39,898 nt of DNA from Nemertoderma westbladi (lineage: Eukaryota; Xenacoelomorpha; Nemertodermatida; Nemertodermatidae): assembly GCA_032718475.1 (NCBI GenBank), contig JAUCBJ010000879.1:1-39898 (forward strand), written 5' to 3'. The number at the start of each line of letters is the position of its first letter. Within the stretch, counting starts at the first letter, position 1. Positions 35,501 to 39,898 of this stretch are shown here, one piece after another. The notes under the pieces were generated by a model. That model was not told the DNA's origin. It ran no database searches and worked only from the letters and a program-made list of their open reading frames with translations. The position numbers were made by a program, and so were the translations under genes.

Positions 35501-38500
35501 CATTCACAAGAATGCTACGCCGGGTTCATTGTGTCAAGTACAATGCACACATCTCCAACCAGACACTATATAACATTGGAGGTGTCTCATTGGTTCCCCC
35601 ACGCTTGACACTAGAACAAAATCGCCTCCGCTTTGCAGGACATTGCTTTCGCCGTGAGGACCAGCCAGTGCATAATCTTGTACTTTGGCAGCCTCATGGA
35701 ATGAATAAGCATGGTGGACAGCCCATGACTTTCTTGAGACGCATCTTAAAGGACACTGGCCTTAAAGATGCGGATGATCTAGCAAATGTCATGGGTGATA
35801 GGGAGTTGTGGCGGTGCAATTTTGTTGACAAGCCGGCACAGCACTCTTAAAAATGCAGCTGCAATGCAGCATGCCGATCCTAGTAGTCCTAGTAGTTCTT
35901 CGTTGGCTACTCAATTATTTTACTACTTCTTAATATTTATTAATAATTTATCTTTTGCAATCTTTTAACGTCTTTCATCTTATAGTTTCACTTTAACAAC
36001 TATCATATCGGTACTAATATGAAGCGAACAATGAAGGATTTTTTTGGAGTTTTAGAAAAATCGGCGTGATTGGAGGTGGAAGAGACGATGGTGGCCATTG
36101 TACCGGATCCGGAAGTGGCGAGTACAAGTAGTAGACAGGCGGATAACCATACGGCAAGCAGAGATAGCTCCGATATATGTGCAGAGCTGGCGCCTAACAA
36201 AAGGAATATAGGATATGGACTACTAAATAAACATTTATCTGATGGGGAACAGTTGGAGTTGGAGCGAACATTTTCAAAACTTAAGCTTTTGATATCGTAC
36301 TTACGTGCCACAATGACAACCCCGACTAACTGATCTGGCTTTACTTTCAATCCACAAGGATATCAAACTCACACCAGATGAGATAATTAATGAATATGCT
36401 GGTCGCCAGGCCCGTCGATTACTGCTCATTTAACTATATTGCCGGTATAAAATTCATTATTGTATTATAAAATAGGCTAATTGTATAATTATTACTTTTA
36501 TTTTAAAAGATTAATATTAAAATATTTTAATGCTAATATATTTAGTTTATAACGAAAATTTAAATGGTTTAAAAAATAGGTATCATAGTTTTAGCAGCTT
36601 AGCCCCCTCCGAAAAAAATTCCTGGATCCGCGCCTGTGTACAGCATGGCACTAATAGATTGGTACGTCATGGCATTGTATGTAAAGCATGGCACTAATAT
36701 AATTGTACGTCATGGGATTGTATGTACAACAAGGCACTAATATAATTGTACGTCATGGGATTGTATGTACATCAAGGCACTAATAGATTGGTACGTCATG
36801 GCATTGTATGTACAGCAAGGCACTAATAGATTGGTACGTCATGGCATTGTATGTACAGCATGGCACTAATAGATTGGTACGTCATGGCATTGTATGTACA
36901 GCAAGGCACTAATAGATTGGTACGTCATGGCATTGTATGTACAGTATGGCACTAATAGATTGGTACGTCATGGCATTGTATGTACAGTATGGCACTAATA
37001 GATTGGTACGTCATGGCATTGTATGTACAGCAAGGCACTAATAGATTGGTACGTCATGGCATTGTATGTACAGCATGGCACTAATAGATTGGTACGTCAT
37101 GGCATTGTATGTACAGCATGGCACTAATAGATTGGTACGTCATGGCATTGTATGTACAACAAGGCACTAATAGATTGGTACGTCATGGCATTGTATGTAC
37201 AGCATGGCACTAATAGATTGGTACGTCATGGCATTGTATGTACAGCATGGCACTAATAGATTGGTACGTCATGGCATTGTATGTACAGCATGGCACTAAT
37301 AGATTGGTACGTCATGGCATTGTATGTACAGCATGGCACTAATAGATTGGTACGTCATGGCATTGTATGTACAGCAAGGCACTAATAGATTGGTACGTCA
37401 TGGCATTGTATGTACAGCAAGGCACTAATAGATTGGTACGTCATGGCATTGTATGTACAGCATGGCACTAATAGATTGGTACGTCATGGCATTGTATGTA
37501 CAGCATGGCACTAATAGAATGGTACGTCATGGCATTGTATGTACAGCATGGCACGACATGTGGCAACATGATATTGGAGCAGGTCAGTTACGAAAGGCAT
37601 ATATATTGATTGGCACAAGTATTAGCCTACAATGAAATTCGTGATCGAAGTAGCTAATTTACATGATCTGCTGCATTACACCTTACTGCTTACTGCTTAC
37701 TACTGCTTACTGCTTGATTTACATTGATGCTCGTGACACGTTATACATTGCTCTACCGATGCACAACGCGGCCCTTAGACGGTAAGATGACATGGAATGA
37801 AAATACAAAGTAATTGGCATAAAACCGTCAATTACATTGAATTTTCACGCTTCTCTGAGGATGGGATGGGATGGGATGGGGACCGTAAAATACCAGATAT
37901 TATACAGTTGGTTGGTATTAAACTAATACAGAAACCCGCTGTTTCAGTCTGTGGTAGGATTGTGTTTGAAGACAAACCTGGTCAATACTGACAATCACTC
38001 ATCAGTTTAGCGTCCTCCAGTCTGCTTGTTGTTATGGGAACCTCGCCACTCATCTATTCAGGGATACTTGACTGACAGATTGATGTTGTTGAATTTCGAA
38101 ATTGTGTTTAGAAACTTTTGATTATGACTGAACAAAAATATTTACTCTTAACCTTTACCGATTTTAACTTCTACAAAATTATATTTTCTAATGTACTCTT
38201 TTATAATTATTTACAGGGTCGAAATTATTTTATTTAGATGCCAACATATTATTCGTATTGCTTCCCTAATGTCTCCGTTCGATTTTAAACTCAACATCGT
38301 TTCACTTGGATCTATTTTGGTATCGAACGAATTCACAACAAATATTGACGGATTCCAAATTCTACTTGTCACACTCGGATGCAAAACAATAGCCTCGTTG
38401 TTAGAATAGTTGCTAGGGAACGCCAAACGTCTGTCGTTCCAGAACAGCCGCAGAAATACGATAACATTGAATGTCATTGATGAGTCATCGATTGCGGCGA

Positions 38501-38714
38501 TATTATTAACGCCGATGTTAACGCCTACGCGTAGAGGTCTAGGTTTACCCGGGCGAGTCATGAGTCCACCAGACGTTATGACATCTTCTATGAACCTTTC
38601 CGGCATTGGGCCACTAGATGGCGCTGTGATTGTAGGTTTGCTATAAGCAGATGTTGGATCGAAGAATATCATTATAATGATATATATTAGAGTAATGAAT
38701 GTATGTGACGTCAT
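14341..38714 (-). CDS. Cys-loop ligand-gated ion channel subunit (4 exons)
   Basis: Spliced gene on the minus strand: exon 1 38714-38262, exon 2 22480-22204, exon 3 15312-15134, exon 4 14598-14341. The joined protein is about 388 aa: signal peptide (about 1-23), ligand-binding domain, 15-residue Cys-loop with Cys about 161 and 175, M1 about 249-271, PAR motif 277-279, M2 about 280-300, M3 about 309-331, M4 about 357-383. It would form a pentameric channel in the plasma membrane. The PAR motif and the GEYS stretch resemble invertebrate glutamate, GABA and glycine-type chloride channels, but the ligand is unknown. The M3-M4 loop is only about 25 residues. Intron 2 (phase 1) and intron 3 (phase 0) have GT-AG borders and intact frames. 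The intron 1 border is uncertain. Introns 1 and 2 are filled with transposons and satellites. Exon 1 could belong to a neighbouring paralogue, but the four exons together give one complete, non-overlapping protein. Confidence 0.82.
14599..15133 (-). other. Receptor intron 3 (535 bp)
   Basis: GT donor at 15133-15132 and AG acceptor at 14600-14599. No further gene or element recognised. Confidence 0.85.
15134..15312 (-). CDS. Receptor exon 3: M1 and M2
   Basis: The acceptor is ttgtctttag with the exon starting at 15312. The donor is CCGAAG|GTGAGT at 15134/15133. It encodes 59 residues plus a split codon: M1 (YIVTTFFPLNLIVVMSW, with the conserved Pro and SW), the DRKAIPAR linker with the PAR anion-filter motif, and M2 (ASLAITTVLTLLTLI) ending NRLPK, where relatives have LP before VSY. 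Phase 1 in and phase 0 out match the neighbours. Confidence 0.93.
15313..15538 (-). other. Acceptor end of receptor intron 2
   Basis: AT-rich, containing the polypyrimidine run and the AG at 15314-15313. Nothing else recognised. Confidence 0.6.
15539..18708. repeat. 58-bp satellite array (~54 copies) in receptor intron 2
   Basis: Tandem units of 58 bp: aacaaacaggaagctagcct, then ctgtgttaacctcttctatg, then gtgaaccagtaacgttct. Main variants are tgaatcag at the left end, a 57-bp form with ctttctatgggg, a tatggagaacc form, and cagtaagct in place of caggaagct. Runs of variants recur together, showing block-wise expansion. Open frames seen through it are artefacts of the repeat. The array lies wholly within a receptor intron. 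Confidence 0.95.
18712..20275 (+). mobile_element. LINE (non-RTE family), 5'-truncated
   Basis: Begins directly at the right edge of the 58-bp array and includes the ORF2 C-terminal half (18751-19908) and about 370 bp of AT-rich sequence that may be its 3' UTR. The right border is approximate. It is related to the fragment at 1352-1924. It lies in the antisense direction to the receptor gene. Confidence 0.7.
18751..19908 (+). CDS. LINE ORF2 C-terminal half (RT palm to zinc finger), truncated
   Basis: 385 open codons from an internal ATG to TAG. The RT is present only from motif C onward: LILMDDSVILA (catalytic DD at residues 21-22), then RSGMIINRKKTKFM, and the YLGSPITQDG thumb box. These are followed by LKVFQAAAVAAICYGCETW and a long C-terminal domain with VEIGRWNRVP and the C-x-C...ESHV...C zinc motif. 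Motif A and everything before it are missing because the copy is 5'-truncated, so it cannot be active, although the remaining frame is unbroken. The clade is not assigned. Confidence 0.85.
   Translation: MLRCCLPDGFLNWLHSLILMDDSVILATNRVRCVEKLGVLFNFCARSGMIINRKKTKFMIIGKITPGEKHDILVTNNMYGCLTIENCDSYIYLGSPITQDGSMNSVIAVHTKDKIKHVNKYFAFLSKHSEAPIFVKLKVFQAAAVAAICYGCETWIGNSASTITVHYNNLLCAALGVRNNICRDILYIESGQPEPTAMFRSSQRNLLLKLMARRDLHRPAIFAIELCREAGTPMGRVISGLLNSQDDPAQTKLSEIRNRVLISDSTRPMTYRSFNPSLDTPTIYIRPQQDIRESHRKAWTRFRLLSTNLSVEIGRWNRVPYDRRFCKCGSPQSESHVICTCSFVEAVGLRNKYQLDYSSPCSVLSSDPLCTTMQYIDELLEILEI
20277..22079 (-). mobile_element. LINE (third family), 5'-truncated
   Basis: Minus-strand element from the RT fingers to a 3' end carrying a TTA/ATT microsatellite (20276-20293). 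The 5' junction lies just after an in-frame stop at about 22080. It sits in receptor intron 2, in the same orientation as the receptor, about 125 bp from exon 2. Confidence 0.8.
20387..22066 (-). CDS. LINE ORF2 reverse transcriptase, partial but unbroken
   Basis: About 560 codons ending at TAA (20389-20387). The frame opens at the truncation point, so no true start exists. It contains GFRPGYRTTDQ, motif A in FIDLQKAFD (Asp about 62), VRQGECLSPFLF, motif C FADDIVLLA (Asp about 163 and 164), and GLTVNLTKSNIV. The thumb YLGITF, LLYGSEVWGF, and a C-terminal CPVC...EYHFLLEC zinc motif (CxxC...H...C) follow. The lack of stops over 1.7 kb suggests a fairly young insertion. The fingers' first motifs and the endonuclease are missing. 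It is distinct from the RTE-like and CR1/Jockey-like families here. Confidence 0.88.
   Translation of the reverse strand: MFTAAINARLQWWEDAFGIIIDSQAGFRPGYRTTDQLFILSNLITQYLNKSKGCKFYCAFIDLQKAFDMIDRSALWFKLNALGFSGKVYKIIKSMYAAAKTRVIWGDNMSDSFNCLVGVRQGECLSPFLFVLFINDLEAELSKGNATGVDVGLFKLYLLLFADDIVLLANTVAGLQASLDTLGCYCTFWGLTVNLTKSNIVIFRQGGTQAAHETWTYKGVGMKVVPHYTYLGITFTSTGKFIKAQEILTEKANKSYYTLCRYMNSFPNIGFDLKRHLFNSLIKPILLYGSEVWGFTKGRDTEKLQLKFLKNVLGVKTSTPDFIVYGETGVFPLTIDRTIGIIKFWLRLLSLPSYRLVKRVYLISVEGLNSQRVPNWTSGVRDTLNNLGFSWAWEAQSVPNGREFLAKVRDTLQSQFIQNWWSTLENSPKGDFYVKDTFRTEPYLIVLKNYPTLKRTIASFRCTSHRLKIEEGRWYNIPRLNRLCPVCNLGRIESEYHFLLECPIYSSLREQYLPPQYSRFPSMYKYRRILQYTDPTIVKNLSLFLYNAFSLRSIILGQN
22204..22480 (-). 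CDS. Receptor exon 2: Cys-loop and loops B-C
   Basis: Begins SSRLNVVAHC and continues through the Cys-loop with FPMDTQHC (13 residues between the cysteines, as in the family), FESYSFPVTDVIFYS (loop B region), an NGS sequon, and KYVLGEYSQIKLFITL leading to M1. The donor is TTAG|GTAAGA at 22204/22203, phase 1, which joins to exon 3 to restore a Glu codon. The acceptor is either AG at 22482-22481 (agaaag) or the stronger-looking cccccag ending at 22485, which would start the exon at 22484. RTE-like copy E lies about 185 bp upstream. Confidence 0.88.
22481..22672 (-). other. Acceptor flank of receptor intron 1
   Basis: AT-rich and pyrimidine-rich on the minus strand, with two possible acceptor AGs (22486-22485 and 22482-22481). 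No other feature. Confidence 0.5.
22673..23207 (+). mobile_element. RTE-like LINE copy E (3' end only)
   Basis: Plus-strand 3' fragment starting at the AALNRLSRIWKS region and ending at gcatgccgat without a TAG tail. A 1-base insertion (tcaagtacaaatgc, near 22871) shifts the frame, so the C-terminal end continues in another frame to 23180. Possible diverged target-site duplication: ttcgcgtgtatcccaatt (22643) versus ttcgcggtatttcaattt (23210); this is weak. Confidence 0.85.
23208..23387. other. Short unique stretch
   Basis: Contains three spaced copies of caatttatc-like words near 23220-23265 and a GC-rich end. No gene. Confidence 0.4.
23388..23511. repeat. ~124-bp direct repeat flanking RTE-like copy F, left
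   Basis: Starts ggtaaaatcaagcaatactc and ends gcggaccctggc. It matches 29929-30061 except for one A/T change and an 8-bp insertion in the right copy. The left copy abuts the 3' tail of copy F and the right copy abuts its 5' end, as a target-site duplication would. Confidence 0.85.
23550..25250 (-). pseudogene. RTE-like ORF2 reverse transcriptase of copy F, broken
   Basis: Open from the junction at 25250 to 23938 (428 codons): SSDHRLI remnant, linker, then an in-frame deletion joining KAHFEN directly to FVDFFKAFD near 24655, which removes about 160 residues of RT fingers. Motif A, LQGDTLAPF and FADD follow. A 15-base deletion removes LGSWI after FCY. A TGG-to-TGA change stops the frame after LLYGSPC at about 23938. 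The remaining C-terminus is open at 23551-23889. It cannot encode an active enzyme. Confidence 0.85.
25403..25439 (+). other. G-rich run, possible G-quadruplex
   Basis: On the plus strand, ggttggaggtgggg is followed by an uninterrupted run of about 14 G and then tgggtggg. Several G-tracts could form a quadruplex. It lies in the 3' UTR of the CR1/Jockey-like LINE. Run length may be a sequencing approximation. Confidence 0.6.
25618..26646 (-). CDS. CR1/Jockey-like ORF2 RT, C-terminal portion
   Basis: Unbroken frame of about 343 codons from the junction to TAA (25620-25618). Visible motifs are GIPQQLLSSFLDSRTQFV, CGVPQGATISPILFLLYIND, motif C LFADDTTLH, LSDNRLSLNLSKTEY, the FLGVLVDDNLNWKSHI thumb box, LVHPYLLYGILLWG, and a C-terminal GPSIWNALPSQLKHS segment. 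These are typical of the CR1/Jockey group, whose ORF2 ends without a CCHC finger. Motif A and the endonuclease are missing by truncation, so the copy cannot be autonomous. Confidence 0.88.
   Translation of the reverse strand, partial: GIRGIPQQLLSSFLDSRTQFVSIGNHHSSSLPITCGVPQGATISPILFLLYINDLPNATSLISTLFADDTTLHIAKPNLDSLISITNSELSKIADWLSDNRLSLNLSKTEYAIYSNYPNTHSDPILINHSPITRKPHSKFLGVLVDDNLNWKSHIKHITSKISRTSGIFYKLRHIFPLRILRQLYFSLVHPYLLYGILLWGKTHSSTLQPLRIKINKLLRCITFSHYRASSKPIYKSLGILPIDLLYKHQVGSLMYDVNANLFKPDSTLGSLFTKMSSVHRYPTRLATTDGFSIPKVRLTSSKASMNYQGPSIWNALPSQLKHSKSKKAFSSAYKYHLLMSL
27130..27672 (-). pseudogene. RTE-like ORF2 N-terminus (leader and endonuclease start)
   Basis: ATG at 27672. The first 115 or so residues are a Pro/Gly/Ser-rich leader without recognisable fold (LSPDWLPVSPPTGE, PPRPTKP). 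From about residue 122 the APE domain begins: LASVNTLTLGFPMRQGELT, then LSAVGVQKHRMQ, which corresponds to the family's active-site Glu region with Gln-Lys-His in place of the usual Q/xE(T/H)R. The frame is lost after GDSPLL near 27130, where copy B has a slightly different sequence. Later endonuclease pieces lie at 26650-27060. Confidence 0.75.
27945..29780. mobile_element. Non-autonomous hAT-like element (1.84 kb) in copy F
   Basis: Terminal inverted repeats CAGTGCCGGATTAA / TTAATCCGGCACTG, 14 bp and exact. They are flanked by a 7-bp exact duplication cttatcc (27938-27944 and 29781-29787), extendable to 8 bp with one ambiguous C. CAGTG ends with a duplication near 8 bp are the hAT pattern. 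The word gtgccttagggcca lies near both ends in the same orientation. The interior is AT-rich without any transposase remnant. The element interrupts the 5' UTR of RTE-like copy F. Confidence 0.82.
29929..30061. repeat. ~124-bp direct repeat flanking RTE-like copy F, right
   Basis: Right copy, with an 8-bp insertion (ggcctaga) relative to 23388-23511. It continues directly into the GC-rich hairpin array, which therefore looks like the original target. Confidence 0.85.
30062..30690. repeat. GC-rich array with four repeated hairpins
   Basis: Clearly GC-richer than its surroundings. The 19-mer gagcctgaaaaggactcgg occurs at 30076, 30170, 30297 and 30507 and can fold (cGAGCC, loop tgaaaa, GGaCTCg with one bulge). 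A longer block containing ctagctaagccgtaccgc and gggttcgggaagggtggga is present twice (about 30347 and 30561), giving a repeat of about 210 bp. No long open frame. The function is unknown; it could be a SINE cluster, a satellite or a non-coding RNA locus. Confidence 0.75.
30691..31090. other. Non-coding stretch
   Basis: AT-rich, with a G-run of about 13 near 31048. No gene or element recognised. Confidence 0.4.
31091..32200. repeat. Degenerate ~165-175-bp tandem repeat
   Basis: Strongly diverged units that share, in order, atcttgtttctt-like, gggttctgaattcaatggaa-like, tatattttggtg-like and aaattttgaaaatatgcaaa-like words. For example, tatcatcttgtt occurs at 31862 and 32027 (165 bp apart), with less clear units at about 31380 and 31560. 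Old repeat without coding content. Confidence 0.6.
32201..32735. other. AT-rich non-coding stretch
   Basis: Short direct repeats tttcacaggtttcagcgcca (about 32407) and ttcacagt-gtgttttcct (32540-32580). No gene. Confidence 0.4.
32740..33060 (-). pseudogene. Degenerate CR1/Jockey-like RT fragment
   Basis: The minus-strand frame contains VVCHKGVRISCTLNFVCCVN, which aligns with the VPQGSxLGPLLFxxxIND block, then LIIYFDDNTLILS (motif C, Phe for Ala), KNP, a decayed WLxxNKLSLN stretch, and TQSILFGYQRKVNKV, the KTxSILFG box. It is short and isolated and no other part of the element is readable. It is an old LINE insertion in receptor intron 1, distinct from the CR1/Jockey-like copy at 25.3-26.6 kb. 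Confidence 0.65.
33061..33473. other. Non-coding stretch
   Basis: No supported gene or element between the LINE fragment and the 43-bp array. Confidence 0.4.
33474..33673. repeat. 43-bp minisatellite, left part
   Basis: About 4.6 copies of a 43-bp unit (tagattggtacgtcatggca, then ttgtatgtac, then agcatggcactaa). The array continues at 36637, so it was split by the hAT insertion at 33674-36636. Confidence 0.95.
33666..33673 (+). repeat. 8-bp target-site duplication, left (hAT)
   Basis: tgtacagc, repeated exactly at 36637-36644 and part of the 43-bp unit. Eight bp is the hAT signature. Confidence 0.92.
33756..34230. other. hAT interior, left side
   Basis: AT-rich sequence with a gtaccggtac palindromic run near 34100-34140. 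No coding remnant recognised. Confidence 0.45.
34231..34244 (+). repeat. Target-site duplication, left (RTE-like copy G)
   Basis: ttcttcgtttgcta here and ttcttcgttggcta at 35896-35909, 13 of 14 bases identical, bracketing copy G. Confidence 0.75.
34245..35895 (+). mobile_element. RTE-like LINE copy G inside the hAT element
   Basis: 5'-truncated copy starting within the linker before the RT (gataactttatagaag) and ending at gcatgccgat plus a TAG/CCTAGTAG tail. It is bracketed by a 13/14-bp target-site duplication, so it jumped into the hAT element after that element arrived. It is very similar to copy A. Confidence 0.88.
34260..35850 (+). pseudogene. RTE-like ORF2 of copy G (one frameshift, one stop)
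   Basis: RT from RASGVDG to the C-terminal end. A 1-base deletion near 34449 (cgaacacaaga for an acaacaaga-type sequence) shifts the frame, and GAA-to-TAA near 34689 stops it after LRRII. From about 34700 to 35850 the frame is fully open, including motif A (VDFFKAFDS), LQGDTLAP, FADD and the thumb. Only two lesions separate this RT from an open frame, consistent with a recent insertion. Confidence 0.88.
36088..36433 (+). pseudogene. hAT transposase remnant (C-terminal dimerisation domain)
   Basis: A first frame (to TGA at 36331) ends in LERTFSKLKLLISYLRATM, the ERxFSxLKxIKxxLRxxM block of the hAT C-terminal dimerisation domain. After a small indel the next frame continues LTDLALLSIHKDIKLTPDEI and on to TAA at 36431-36433, the usual end of this domain. 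The acidic and Ser-rich part before it (about 36088-36210) fuses directly to this block, so the catalytic core has been deleted. The element is non-autonomous. Confidence 0.85.
36637..37553. repeat. 43-bp minisatellite, right part
   Basis: About 21 further copies of the same 43-bp unit, with variants such as agcaaggca, agtatggca and a few units with tataattgtacg in place of tagattggtacg. It ends in unique sequence at gacatgtggc. Confidence 0.95.
37554..38214. other. Receptor intron 1, donor side
   Basis: Unique sequence with a ttactgctta microsatellite near 37680-37710 and four gggat units at 37861-37880. No gene recognised. Confidence 0.45.
38262..38714 (-). CDS. Receptor exon 1: signal peptide and ligand-binding domain
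   Basis: The first ATG after an in-frame stop is at 38714-38712. A hydrophobic signal segment (FITLIYIIIMIFF) is followed by DPTSA, a likely cleavage site. Then come PLRVGVNIGVNNIAAIDDSS (beta-1), FLRLFWNDRRLAF (the W-x-D-x-R-L box of loop D/beta-2), an NYS sequon, and RIWNPSIFVVN (loop A; most relatives have WxPD, here Asp is replaced by Ser). The exon ends near SNGDIRE. No GT lies at the expected place. The family spacing to the Cys-loop fits a GC donor at GAA|GCAATA. A GT donor 47 bases further on (38214-38213) is the alternative and would add 17 residues. Confidence 0.82.
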
Positions 38715-39036
38715 CTTAGAATTCAAAATGTTATCTAATTTTTATATTAATCATAGTAGATTGAAGTAAGCCTACTTGCAGACTGTTTTATTGTATCGAA
38801 CTGGAATATGTCAGAGCTTGTCGTTAGTTACCTAGAGTGTATCTAATACTCTAGTTCTCTATAAGAGCTCATCATTGCATTCCAAATCACCTGTTGTTAA
38901 CCTGTTCTCTCGTAAACTTTTATTACTCGAATCATCGTAGCGAAGCGATGCAACAATGTCGAGTTTAATAGACAGGCAAGGACGATAAAGCAAACAGTAC
39001 TCTTGTATTTAATGTACCGGGTGTTCCATAATAATT
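38715..39036 (-). other. Upstream flank of the receptor gene
   Basis: Probable 5' UTR and promoter of the receptor. An in-frame stop lies shortly upstream of the start codon. No core promoter element can be fixed with confidence. Confidence 0.4.
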
Positions 39037-39799
39037 CCCCCCCCCCCCCCTGGCCAGCCAATACTGCCAGACATTCACCTTAGTGTAATACATCATTCGA
39101 AAGATAATTTAATTGTGAGCTTGCATGCAAAAATTAAGAGTCCATTACAAGAGTATAACAATTTTATCGGCTATTCTTTAAACCTATCTTAATAAACCTA
39201 ATTTATTTAATCACAATTAAAAAAAATAAGATTTAAACAGTGTTAGTCATCAGCTTCGCAGCCATGTTTCCCCTTTGCAGCACGGGGAGCTCCTCGATAG
39301 CGGCAAAGGATGTTGGCCCTTAAAAGGGCCGTTTTGGTTTGAGTTCAGTTTGATTATGCCACAGAATCACGACCCTTTCTAAAAGTAACATCTCTAATCC
39401 TGTCAACCATACGTTTTTCTTCAGAGTTATCGAAGATTATTGCACTGGAACTTGTCATTTTAATTACTTCTGTTAGGCCTAATTCAGTAAAATTACCAAA
39501 GAAACACTAATACCGGTAACTGATTACTGTAATATATTGCAATACAGCAAAAGACAGGCAGTAATAACTGTTTAAACATGGCTGCAAATCTGATGACTAA
39601 CGCTGGATAAATAATATTTTTTTTAATTGTGATTAAATCAAAAATATTGAAAAGTTAGATAGATTTAAAGAATAGCCTATAAAATTGTTATACTTTCGTA
39701 TTGAACACTAAATTTTTGCATGCAAGTAATTATCTTTCGAATGATATGTTAAACTAAGGTGCCTGTCTGGCAGTTTTGGCTGGCCAGGGGGTGGGGGGT
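39037..39799. mobile_element. Foldback element with ~230-bp inverted arms
   Basis: The arm 39037-39266 (C-run, tggccagcca, later ggctattctttaaa and cagccatg) is the inverted, diverged copy of 39577-39799 (catggctgc, later tttaaagaatagcc, tggctggcca, G-rich run). The spacer is about 310 bp. No transposase. Long inverted arms with a unique centre fit a foldback or MITE-like element. The outer borders are approximate. Confidence 0.8.
39315..39330 (-). promoter_or_regulatory. Histone-type 3' stem-loop (candidate)
   Basis: On the minus strand GGCCCT-TTTA-AGGGCC: a 6-bp stem and 4-base loop that fits the replication-dependent histone mRNA pattern (GGYYYU loop ARRRCC). It is preceded by CCAAAAC, as in many histone mRNAs, and lies about 30 bases after a TAA (about 39359). 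The short frame ending at that TAA (about 34 codons, ...FRKGRDSVA) is not a histone I recognise, and no purine-rich downstream element is obvious. It may be a captured histone 3' end or chance. Confidence 0.45.
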
Positions 39800-39898
39800 G
39801 TATTTTTGTTAGTAATTAACTAAATTACTATATTACAAAAATCGTAGAAAAGGAGAGAAACAGAATAGTAATAGTAAATGTTCCAGAATAATTTAATT
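39800..39898. other. Right edge of the window
   Basis: AT-rich. It ends with tgttccagaataattt, close to tgttccataataattc at 39022, in direct orientation, so another element copy may begin here. Confidence 0.35.

Larger units (their letters stand above)
33674..36636. mobile_element. hAT transposon remnant (2.96 kb) in the minisatellite
   Basis: Ends CAGGCGCGGATCCA ... TGGATCCGCGCCTG, 14-bp inverted repeats, inside an exact 8-bp duplication tgtacagc. The left end has G and C homopolymers of about 18-23 (33690-33755) with aggggctaaagcccct-like palindromic sequence; the right end has gcttagccccctcc. It carries a decayed transposase C-terminus at 36088-36433 and an inserted RTE-like copy (34245-35895). 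Confidence 0.92.

Noticed and set aside
39360-39465. A histone coding sequence upstream of the stem-loop candidate
   Set aside because: The short frame before the TAA does not resemble the C-terminus of H2A, H2B, H3 or H4. Only the hairpin geometry is histone-like.

Overview
The window is nuclear DNA of an invertebrate animal, most likely marine. It is AT-rich and has spliced exons, several non-LTR retrotransposon (LINE) families, hAT DNA transposons and long tandem satellites. There are no bacterial-style gene clusters. The species cannot be named from the sequence. The frequent TAGGCCTA-type words only hint at a marine invertebrate.

Two host genes can be supported. The first is a Cys-loop ligand-gated ion channel subunit on the minus strand, in four exons spread over about 24 kb: signal peptide and ligand-binding domain at 38.7-38.3 kb, Cys-loop exon at 22.5-22.2 kb, M1-M2 exon at 15.3-15.1 kb, and M3-M4 exon with the stop at 14.6-14.3 kb. 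Joined, they give about 388 residues with a PAR motif before M2, typical of anion channels. Introns 2 and 3 have GT-AG sites with matching phase. Intron 1 is ambiguous. The second gene is a single-exon, multi-pass membrane protein of 310 aa on the plus strand (10853-11785), convergent with the receptor, whose family I do not recognise.

Layout: 1-0.7 kb, 21-bp array; 1.1-7.3 kb, a duplicated segment flanking two nested RTE-like LINE copies; 7.6-10.0 kb, 65-bp satellite; 10.3 kb, 41-bp repeat; 10.85-11.8 kb, membrane protein gene; 12.7-14.1 kb, two decayed RTE-like copies; 14.3-15.3 kb, receptor exons 4 and 3. Receptor intron 2 holds a 58-bp satellite (15.5-18.7 kb) and two other LINEs (18.7-22.1 kb). 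Receptor intron 1 (22.5-38.2 kb) holds a short RTE-like copy, a nearly full-length RTE-like copy broken by a CR1/Jockey-like LINE and by a hAT element, a GC-rich hairpin array, an old LINE fragment, and a 43-bp minisatellite split by a second hAT element that carries its own RTE-like insertion. Upstream of the receptor, a foldback element near 39.0-39.8 kb encloses a histone-type stem-loop.

Seven copies (A-G) of one RTE-like family are present, and most of the window is transposable elements, their debris and satellites. The target-site duplications give a relative order of insertions: LINE into LINE, LINE into hAT, hAT into LINE and hAT into minisatellite. The strongest biological results are the reconstructed receptor gene, the orphan membrane protein, the long direct repeats flanking RTE-like copies, and the histone-like hairpin inside a foldback element.
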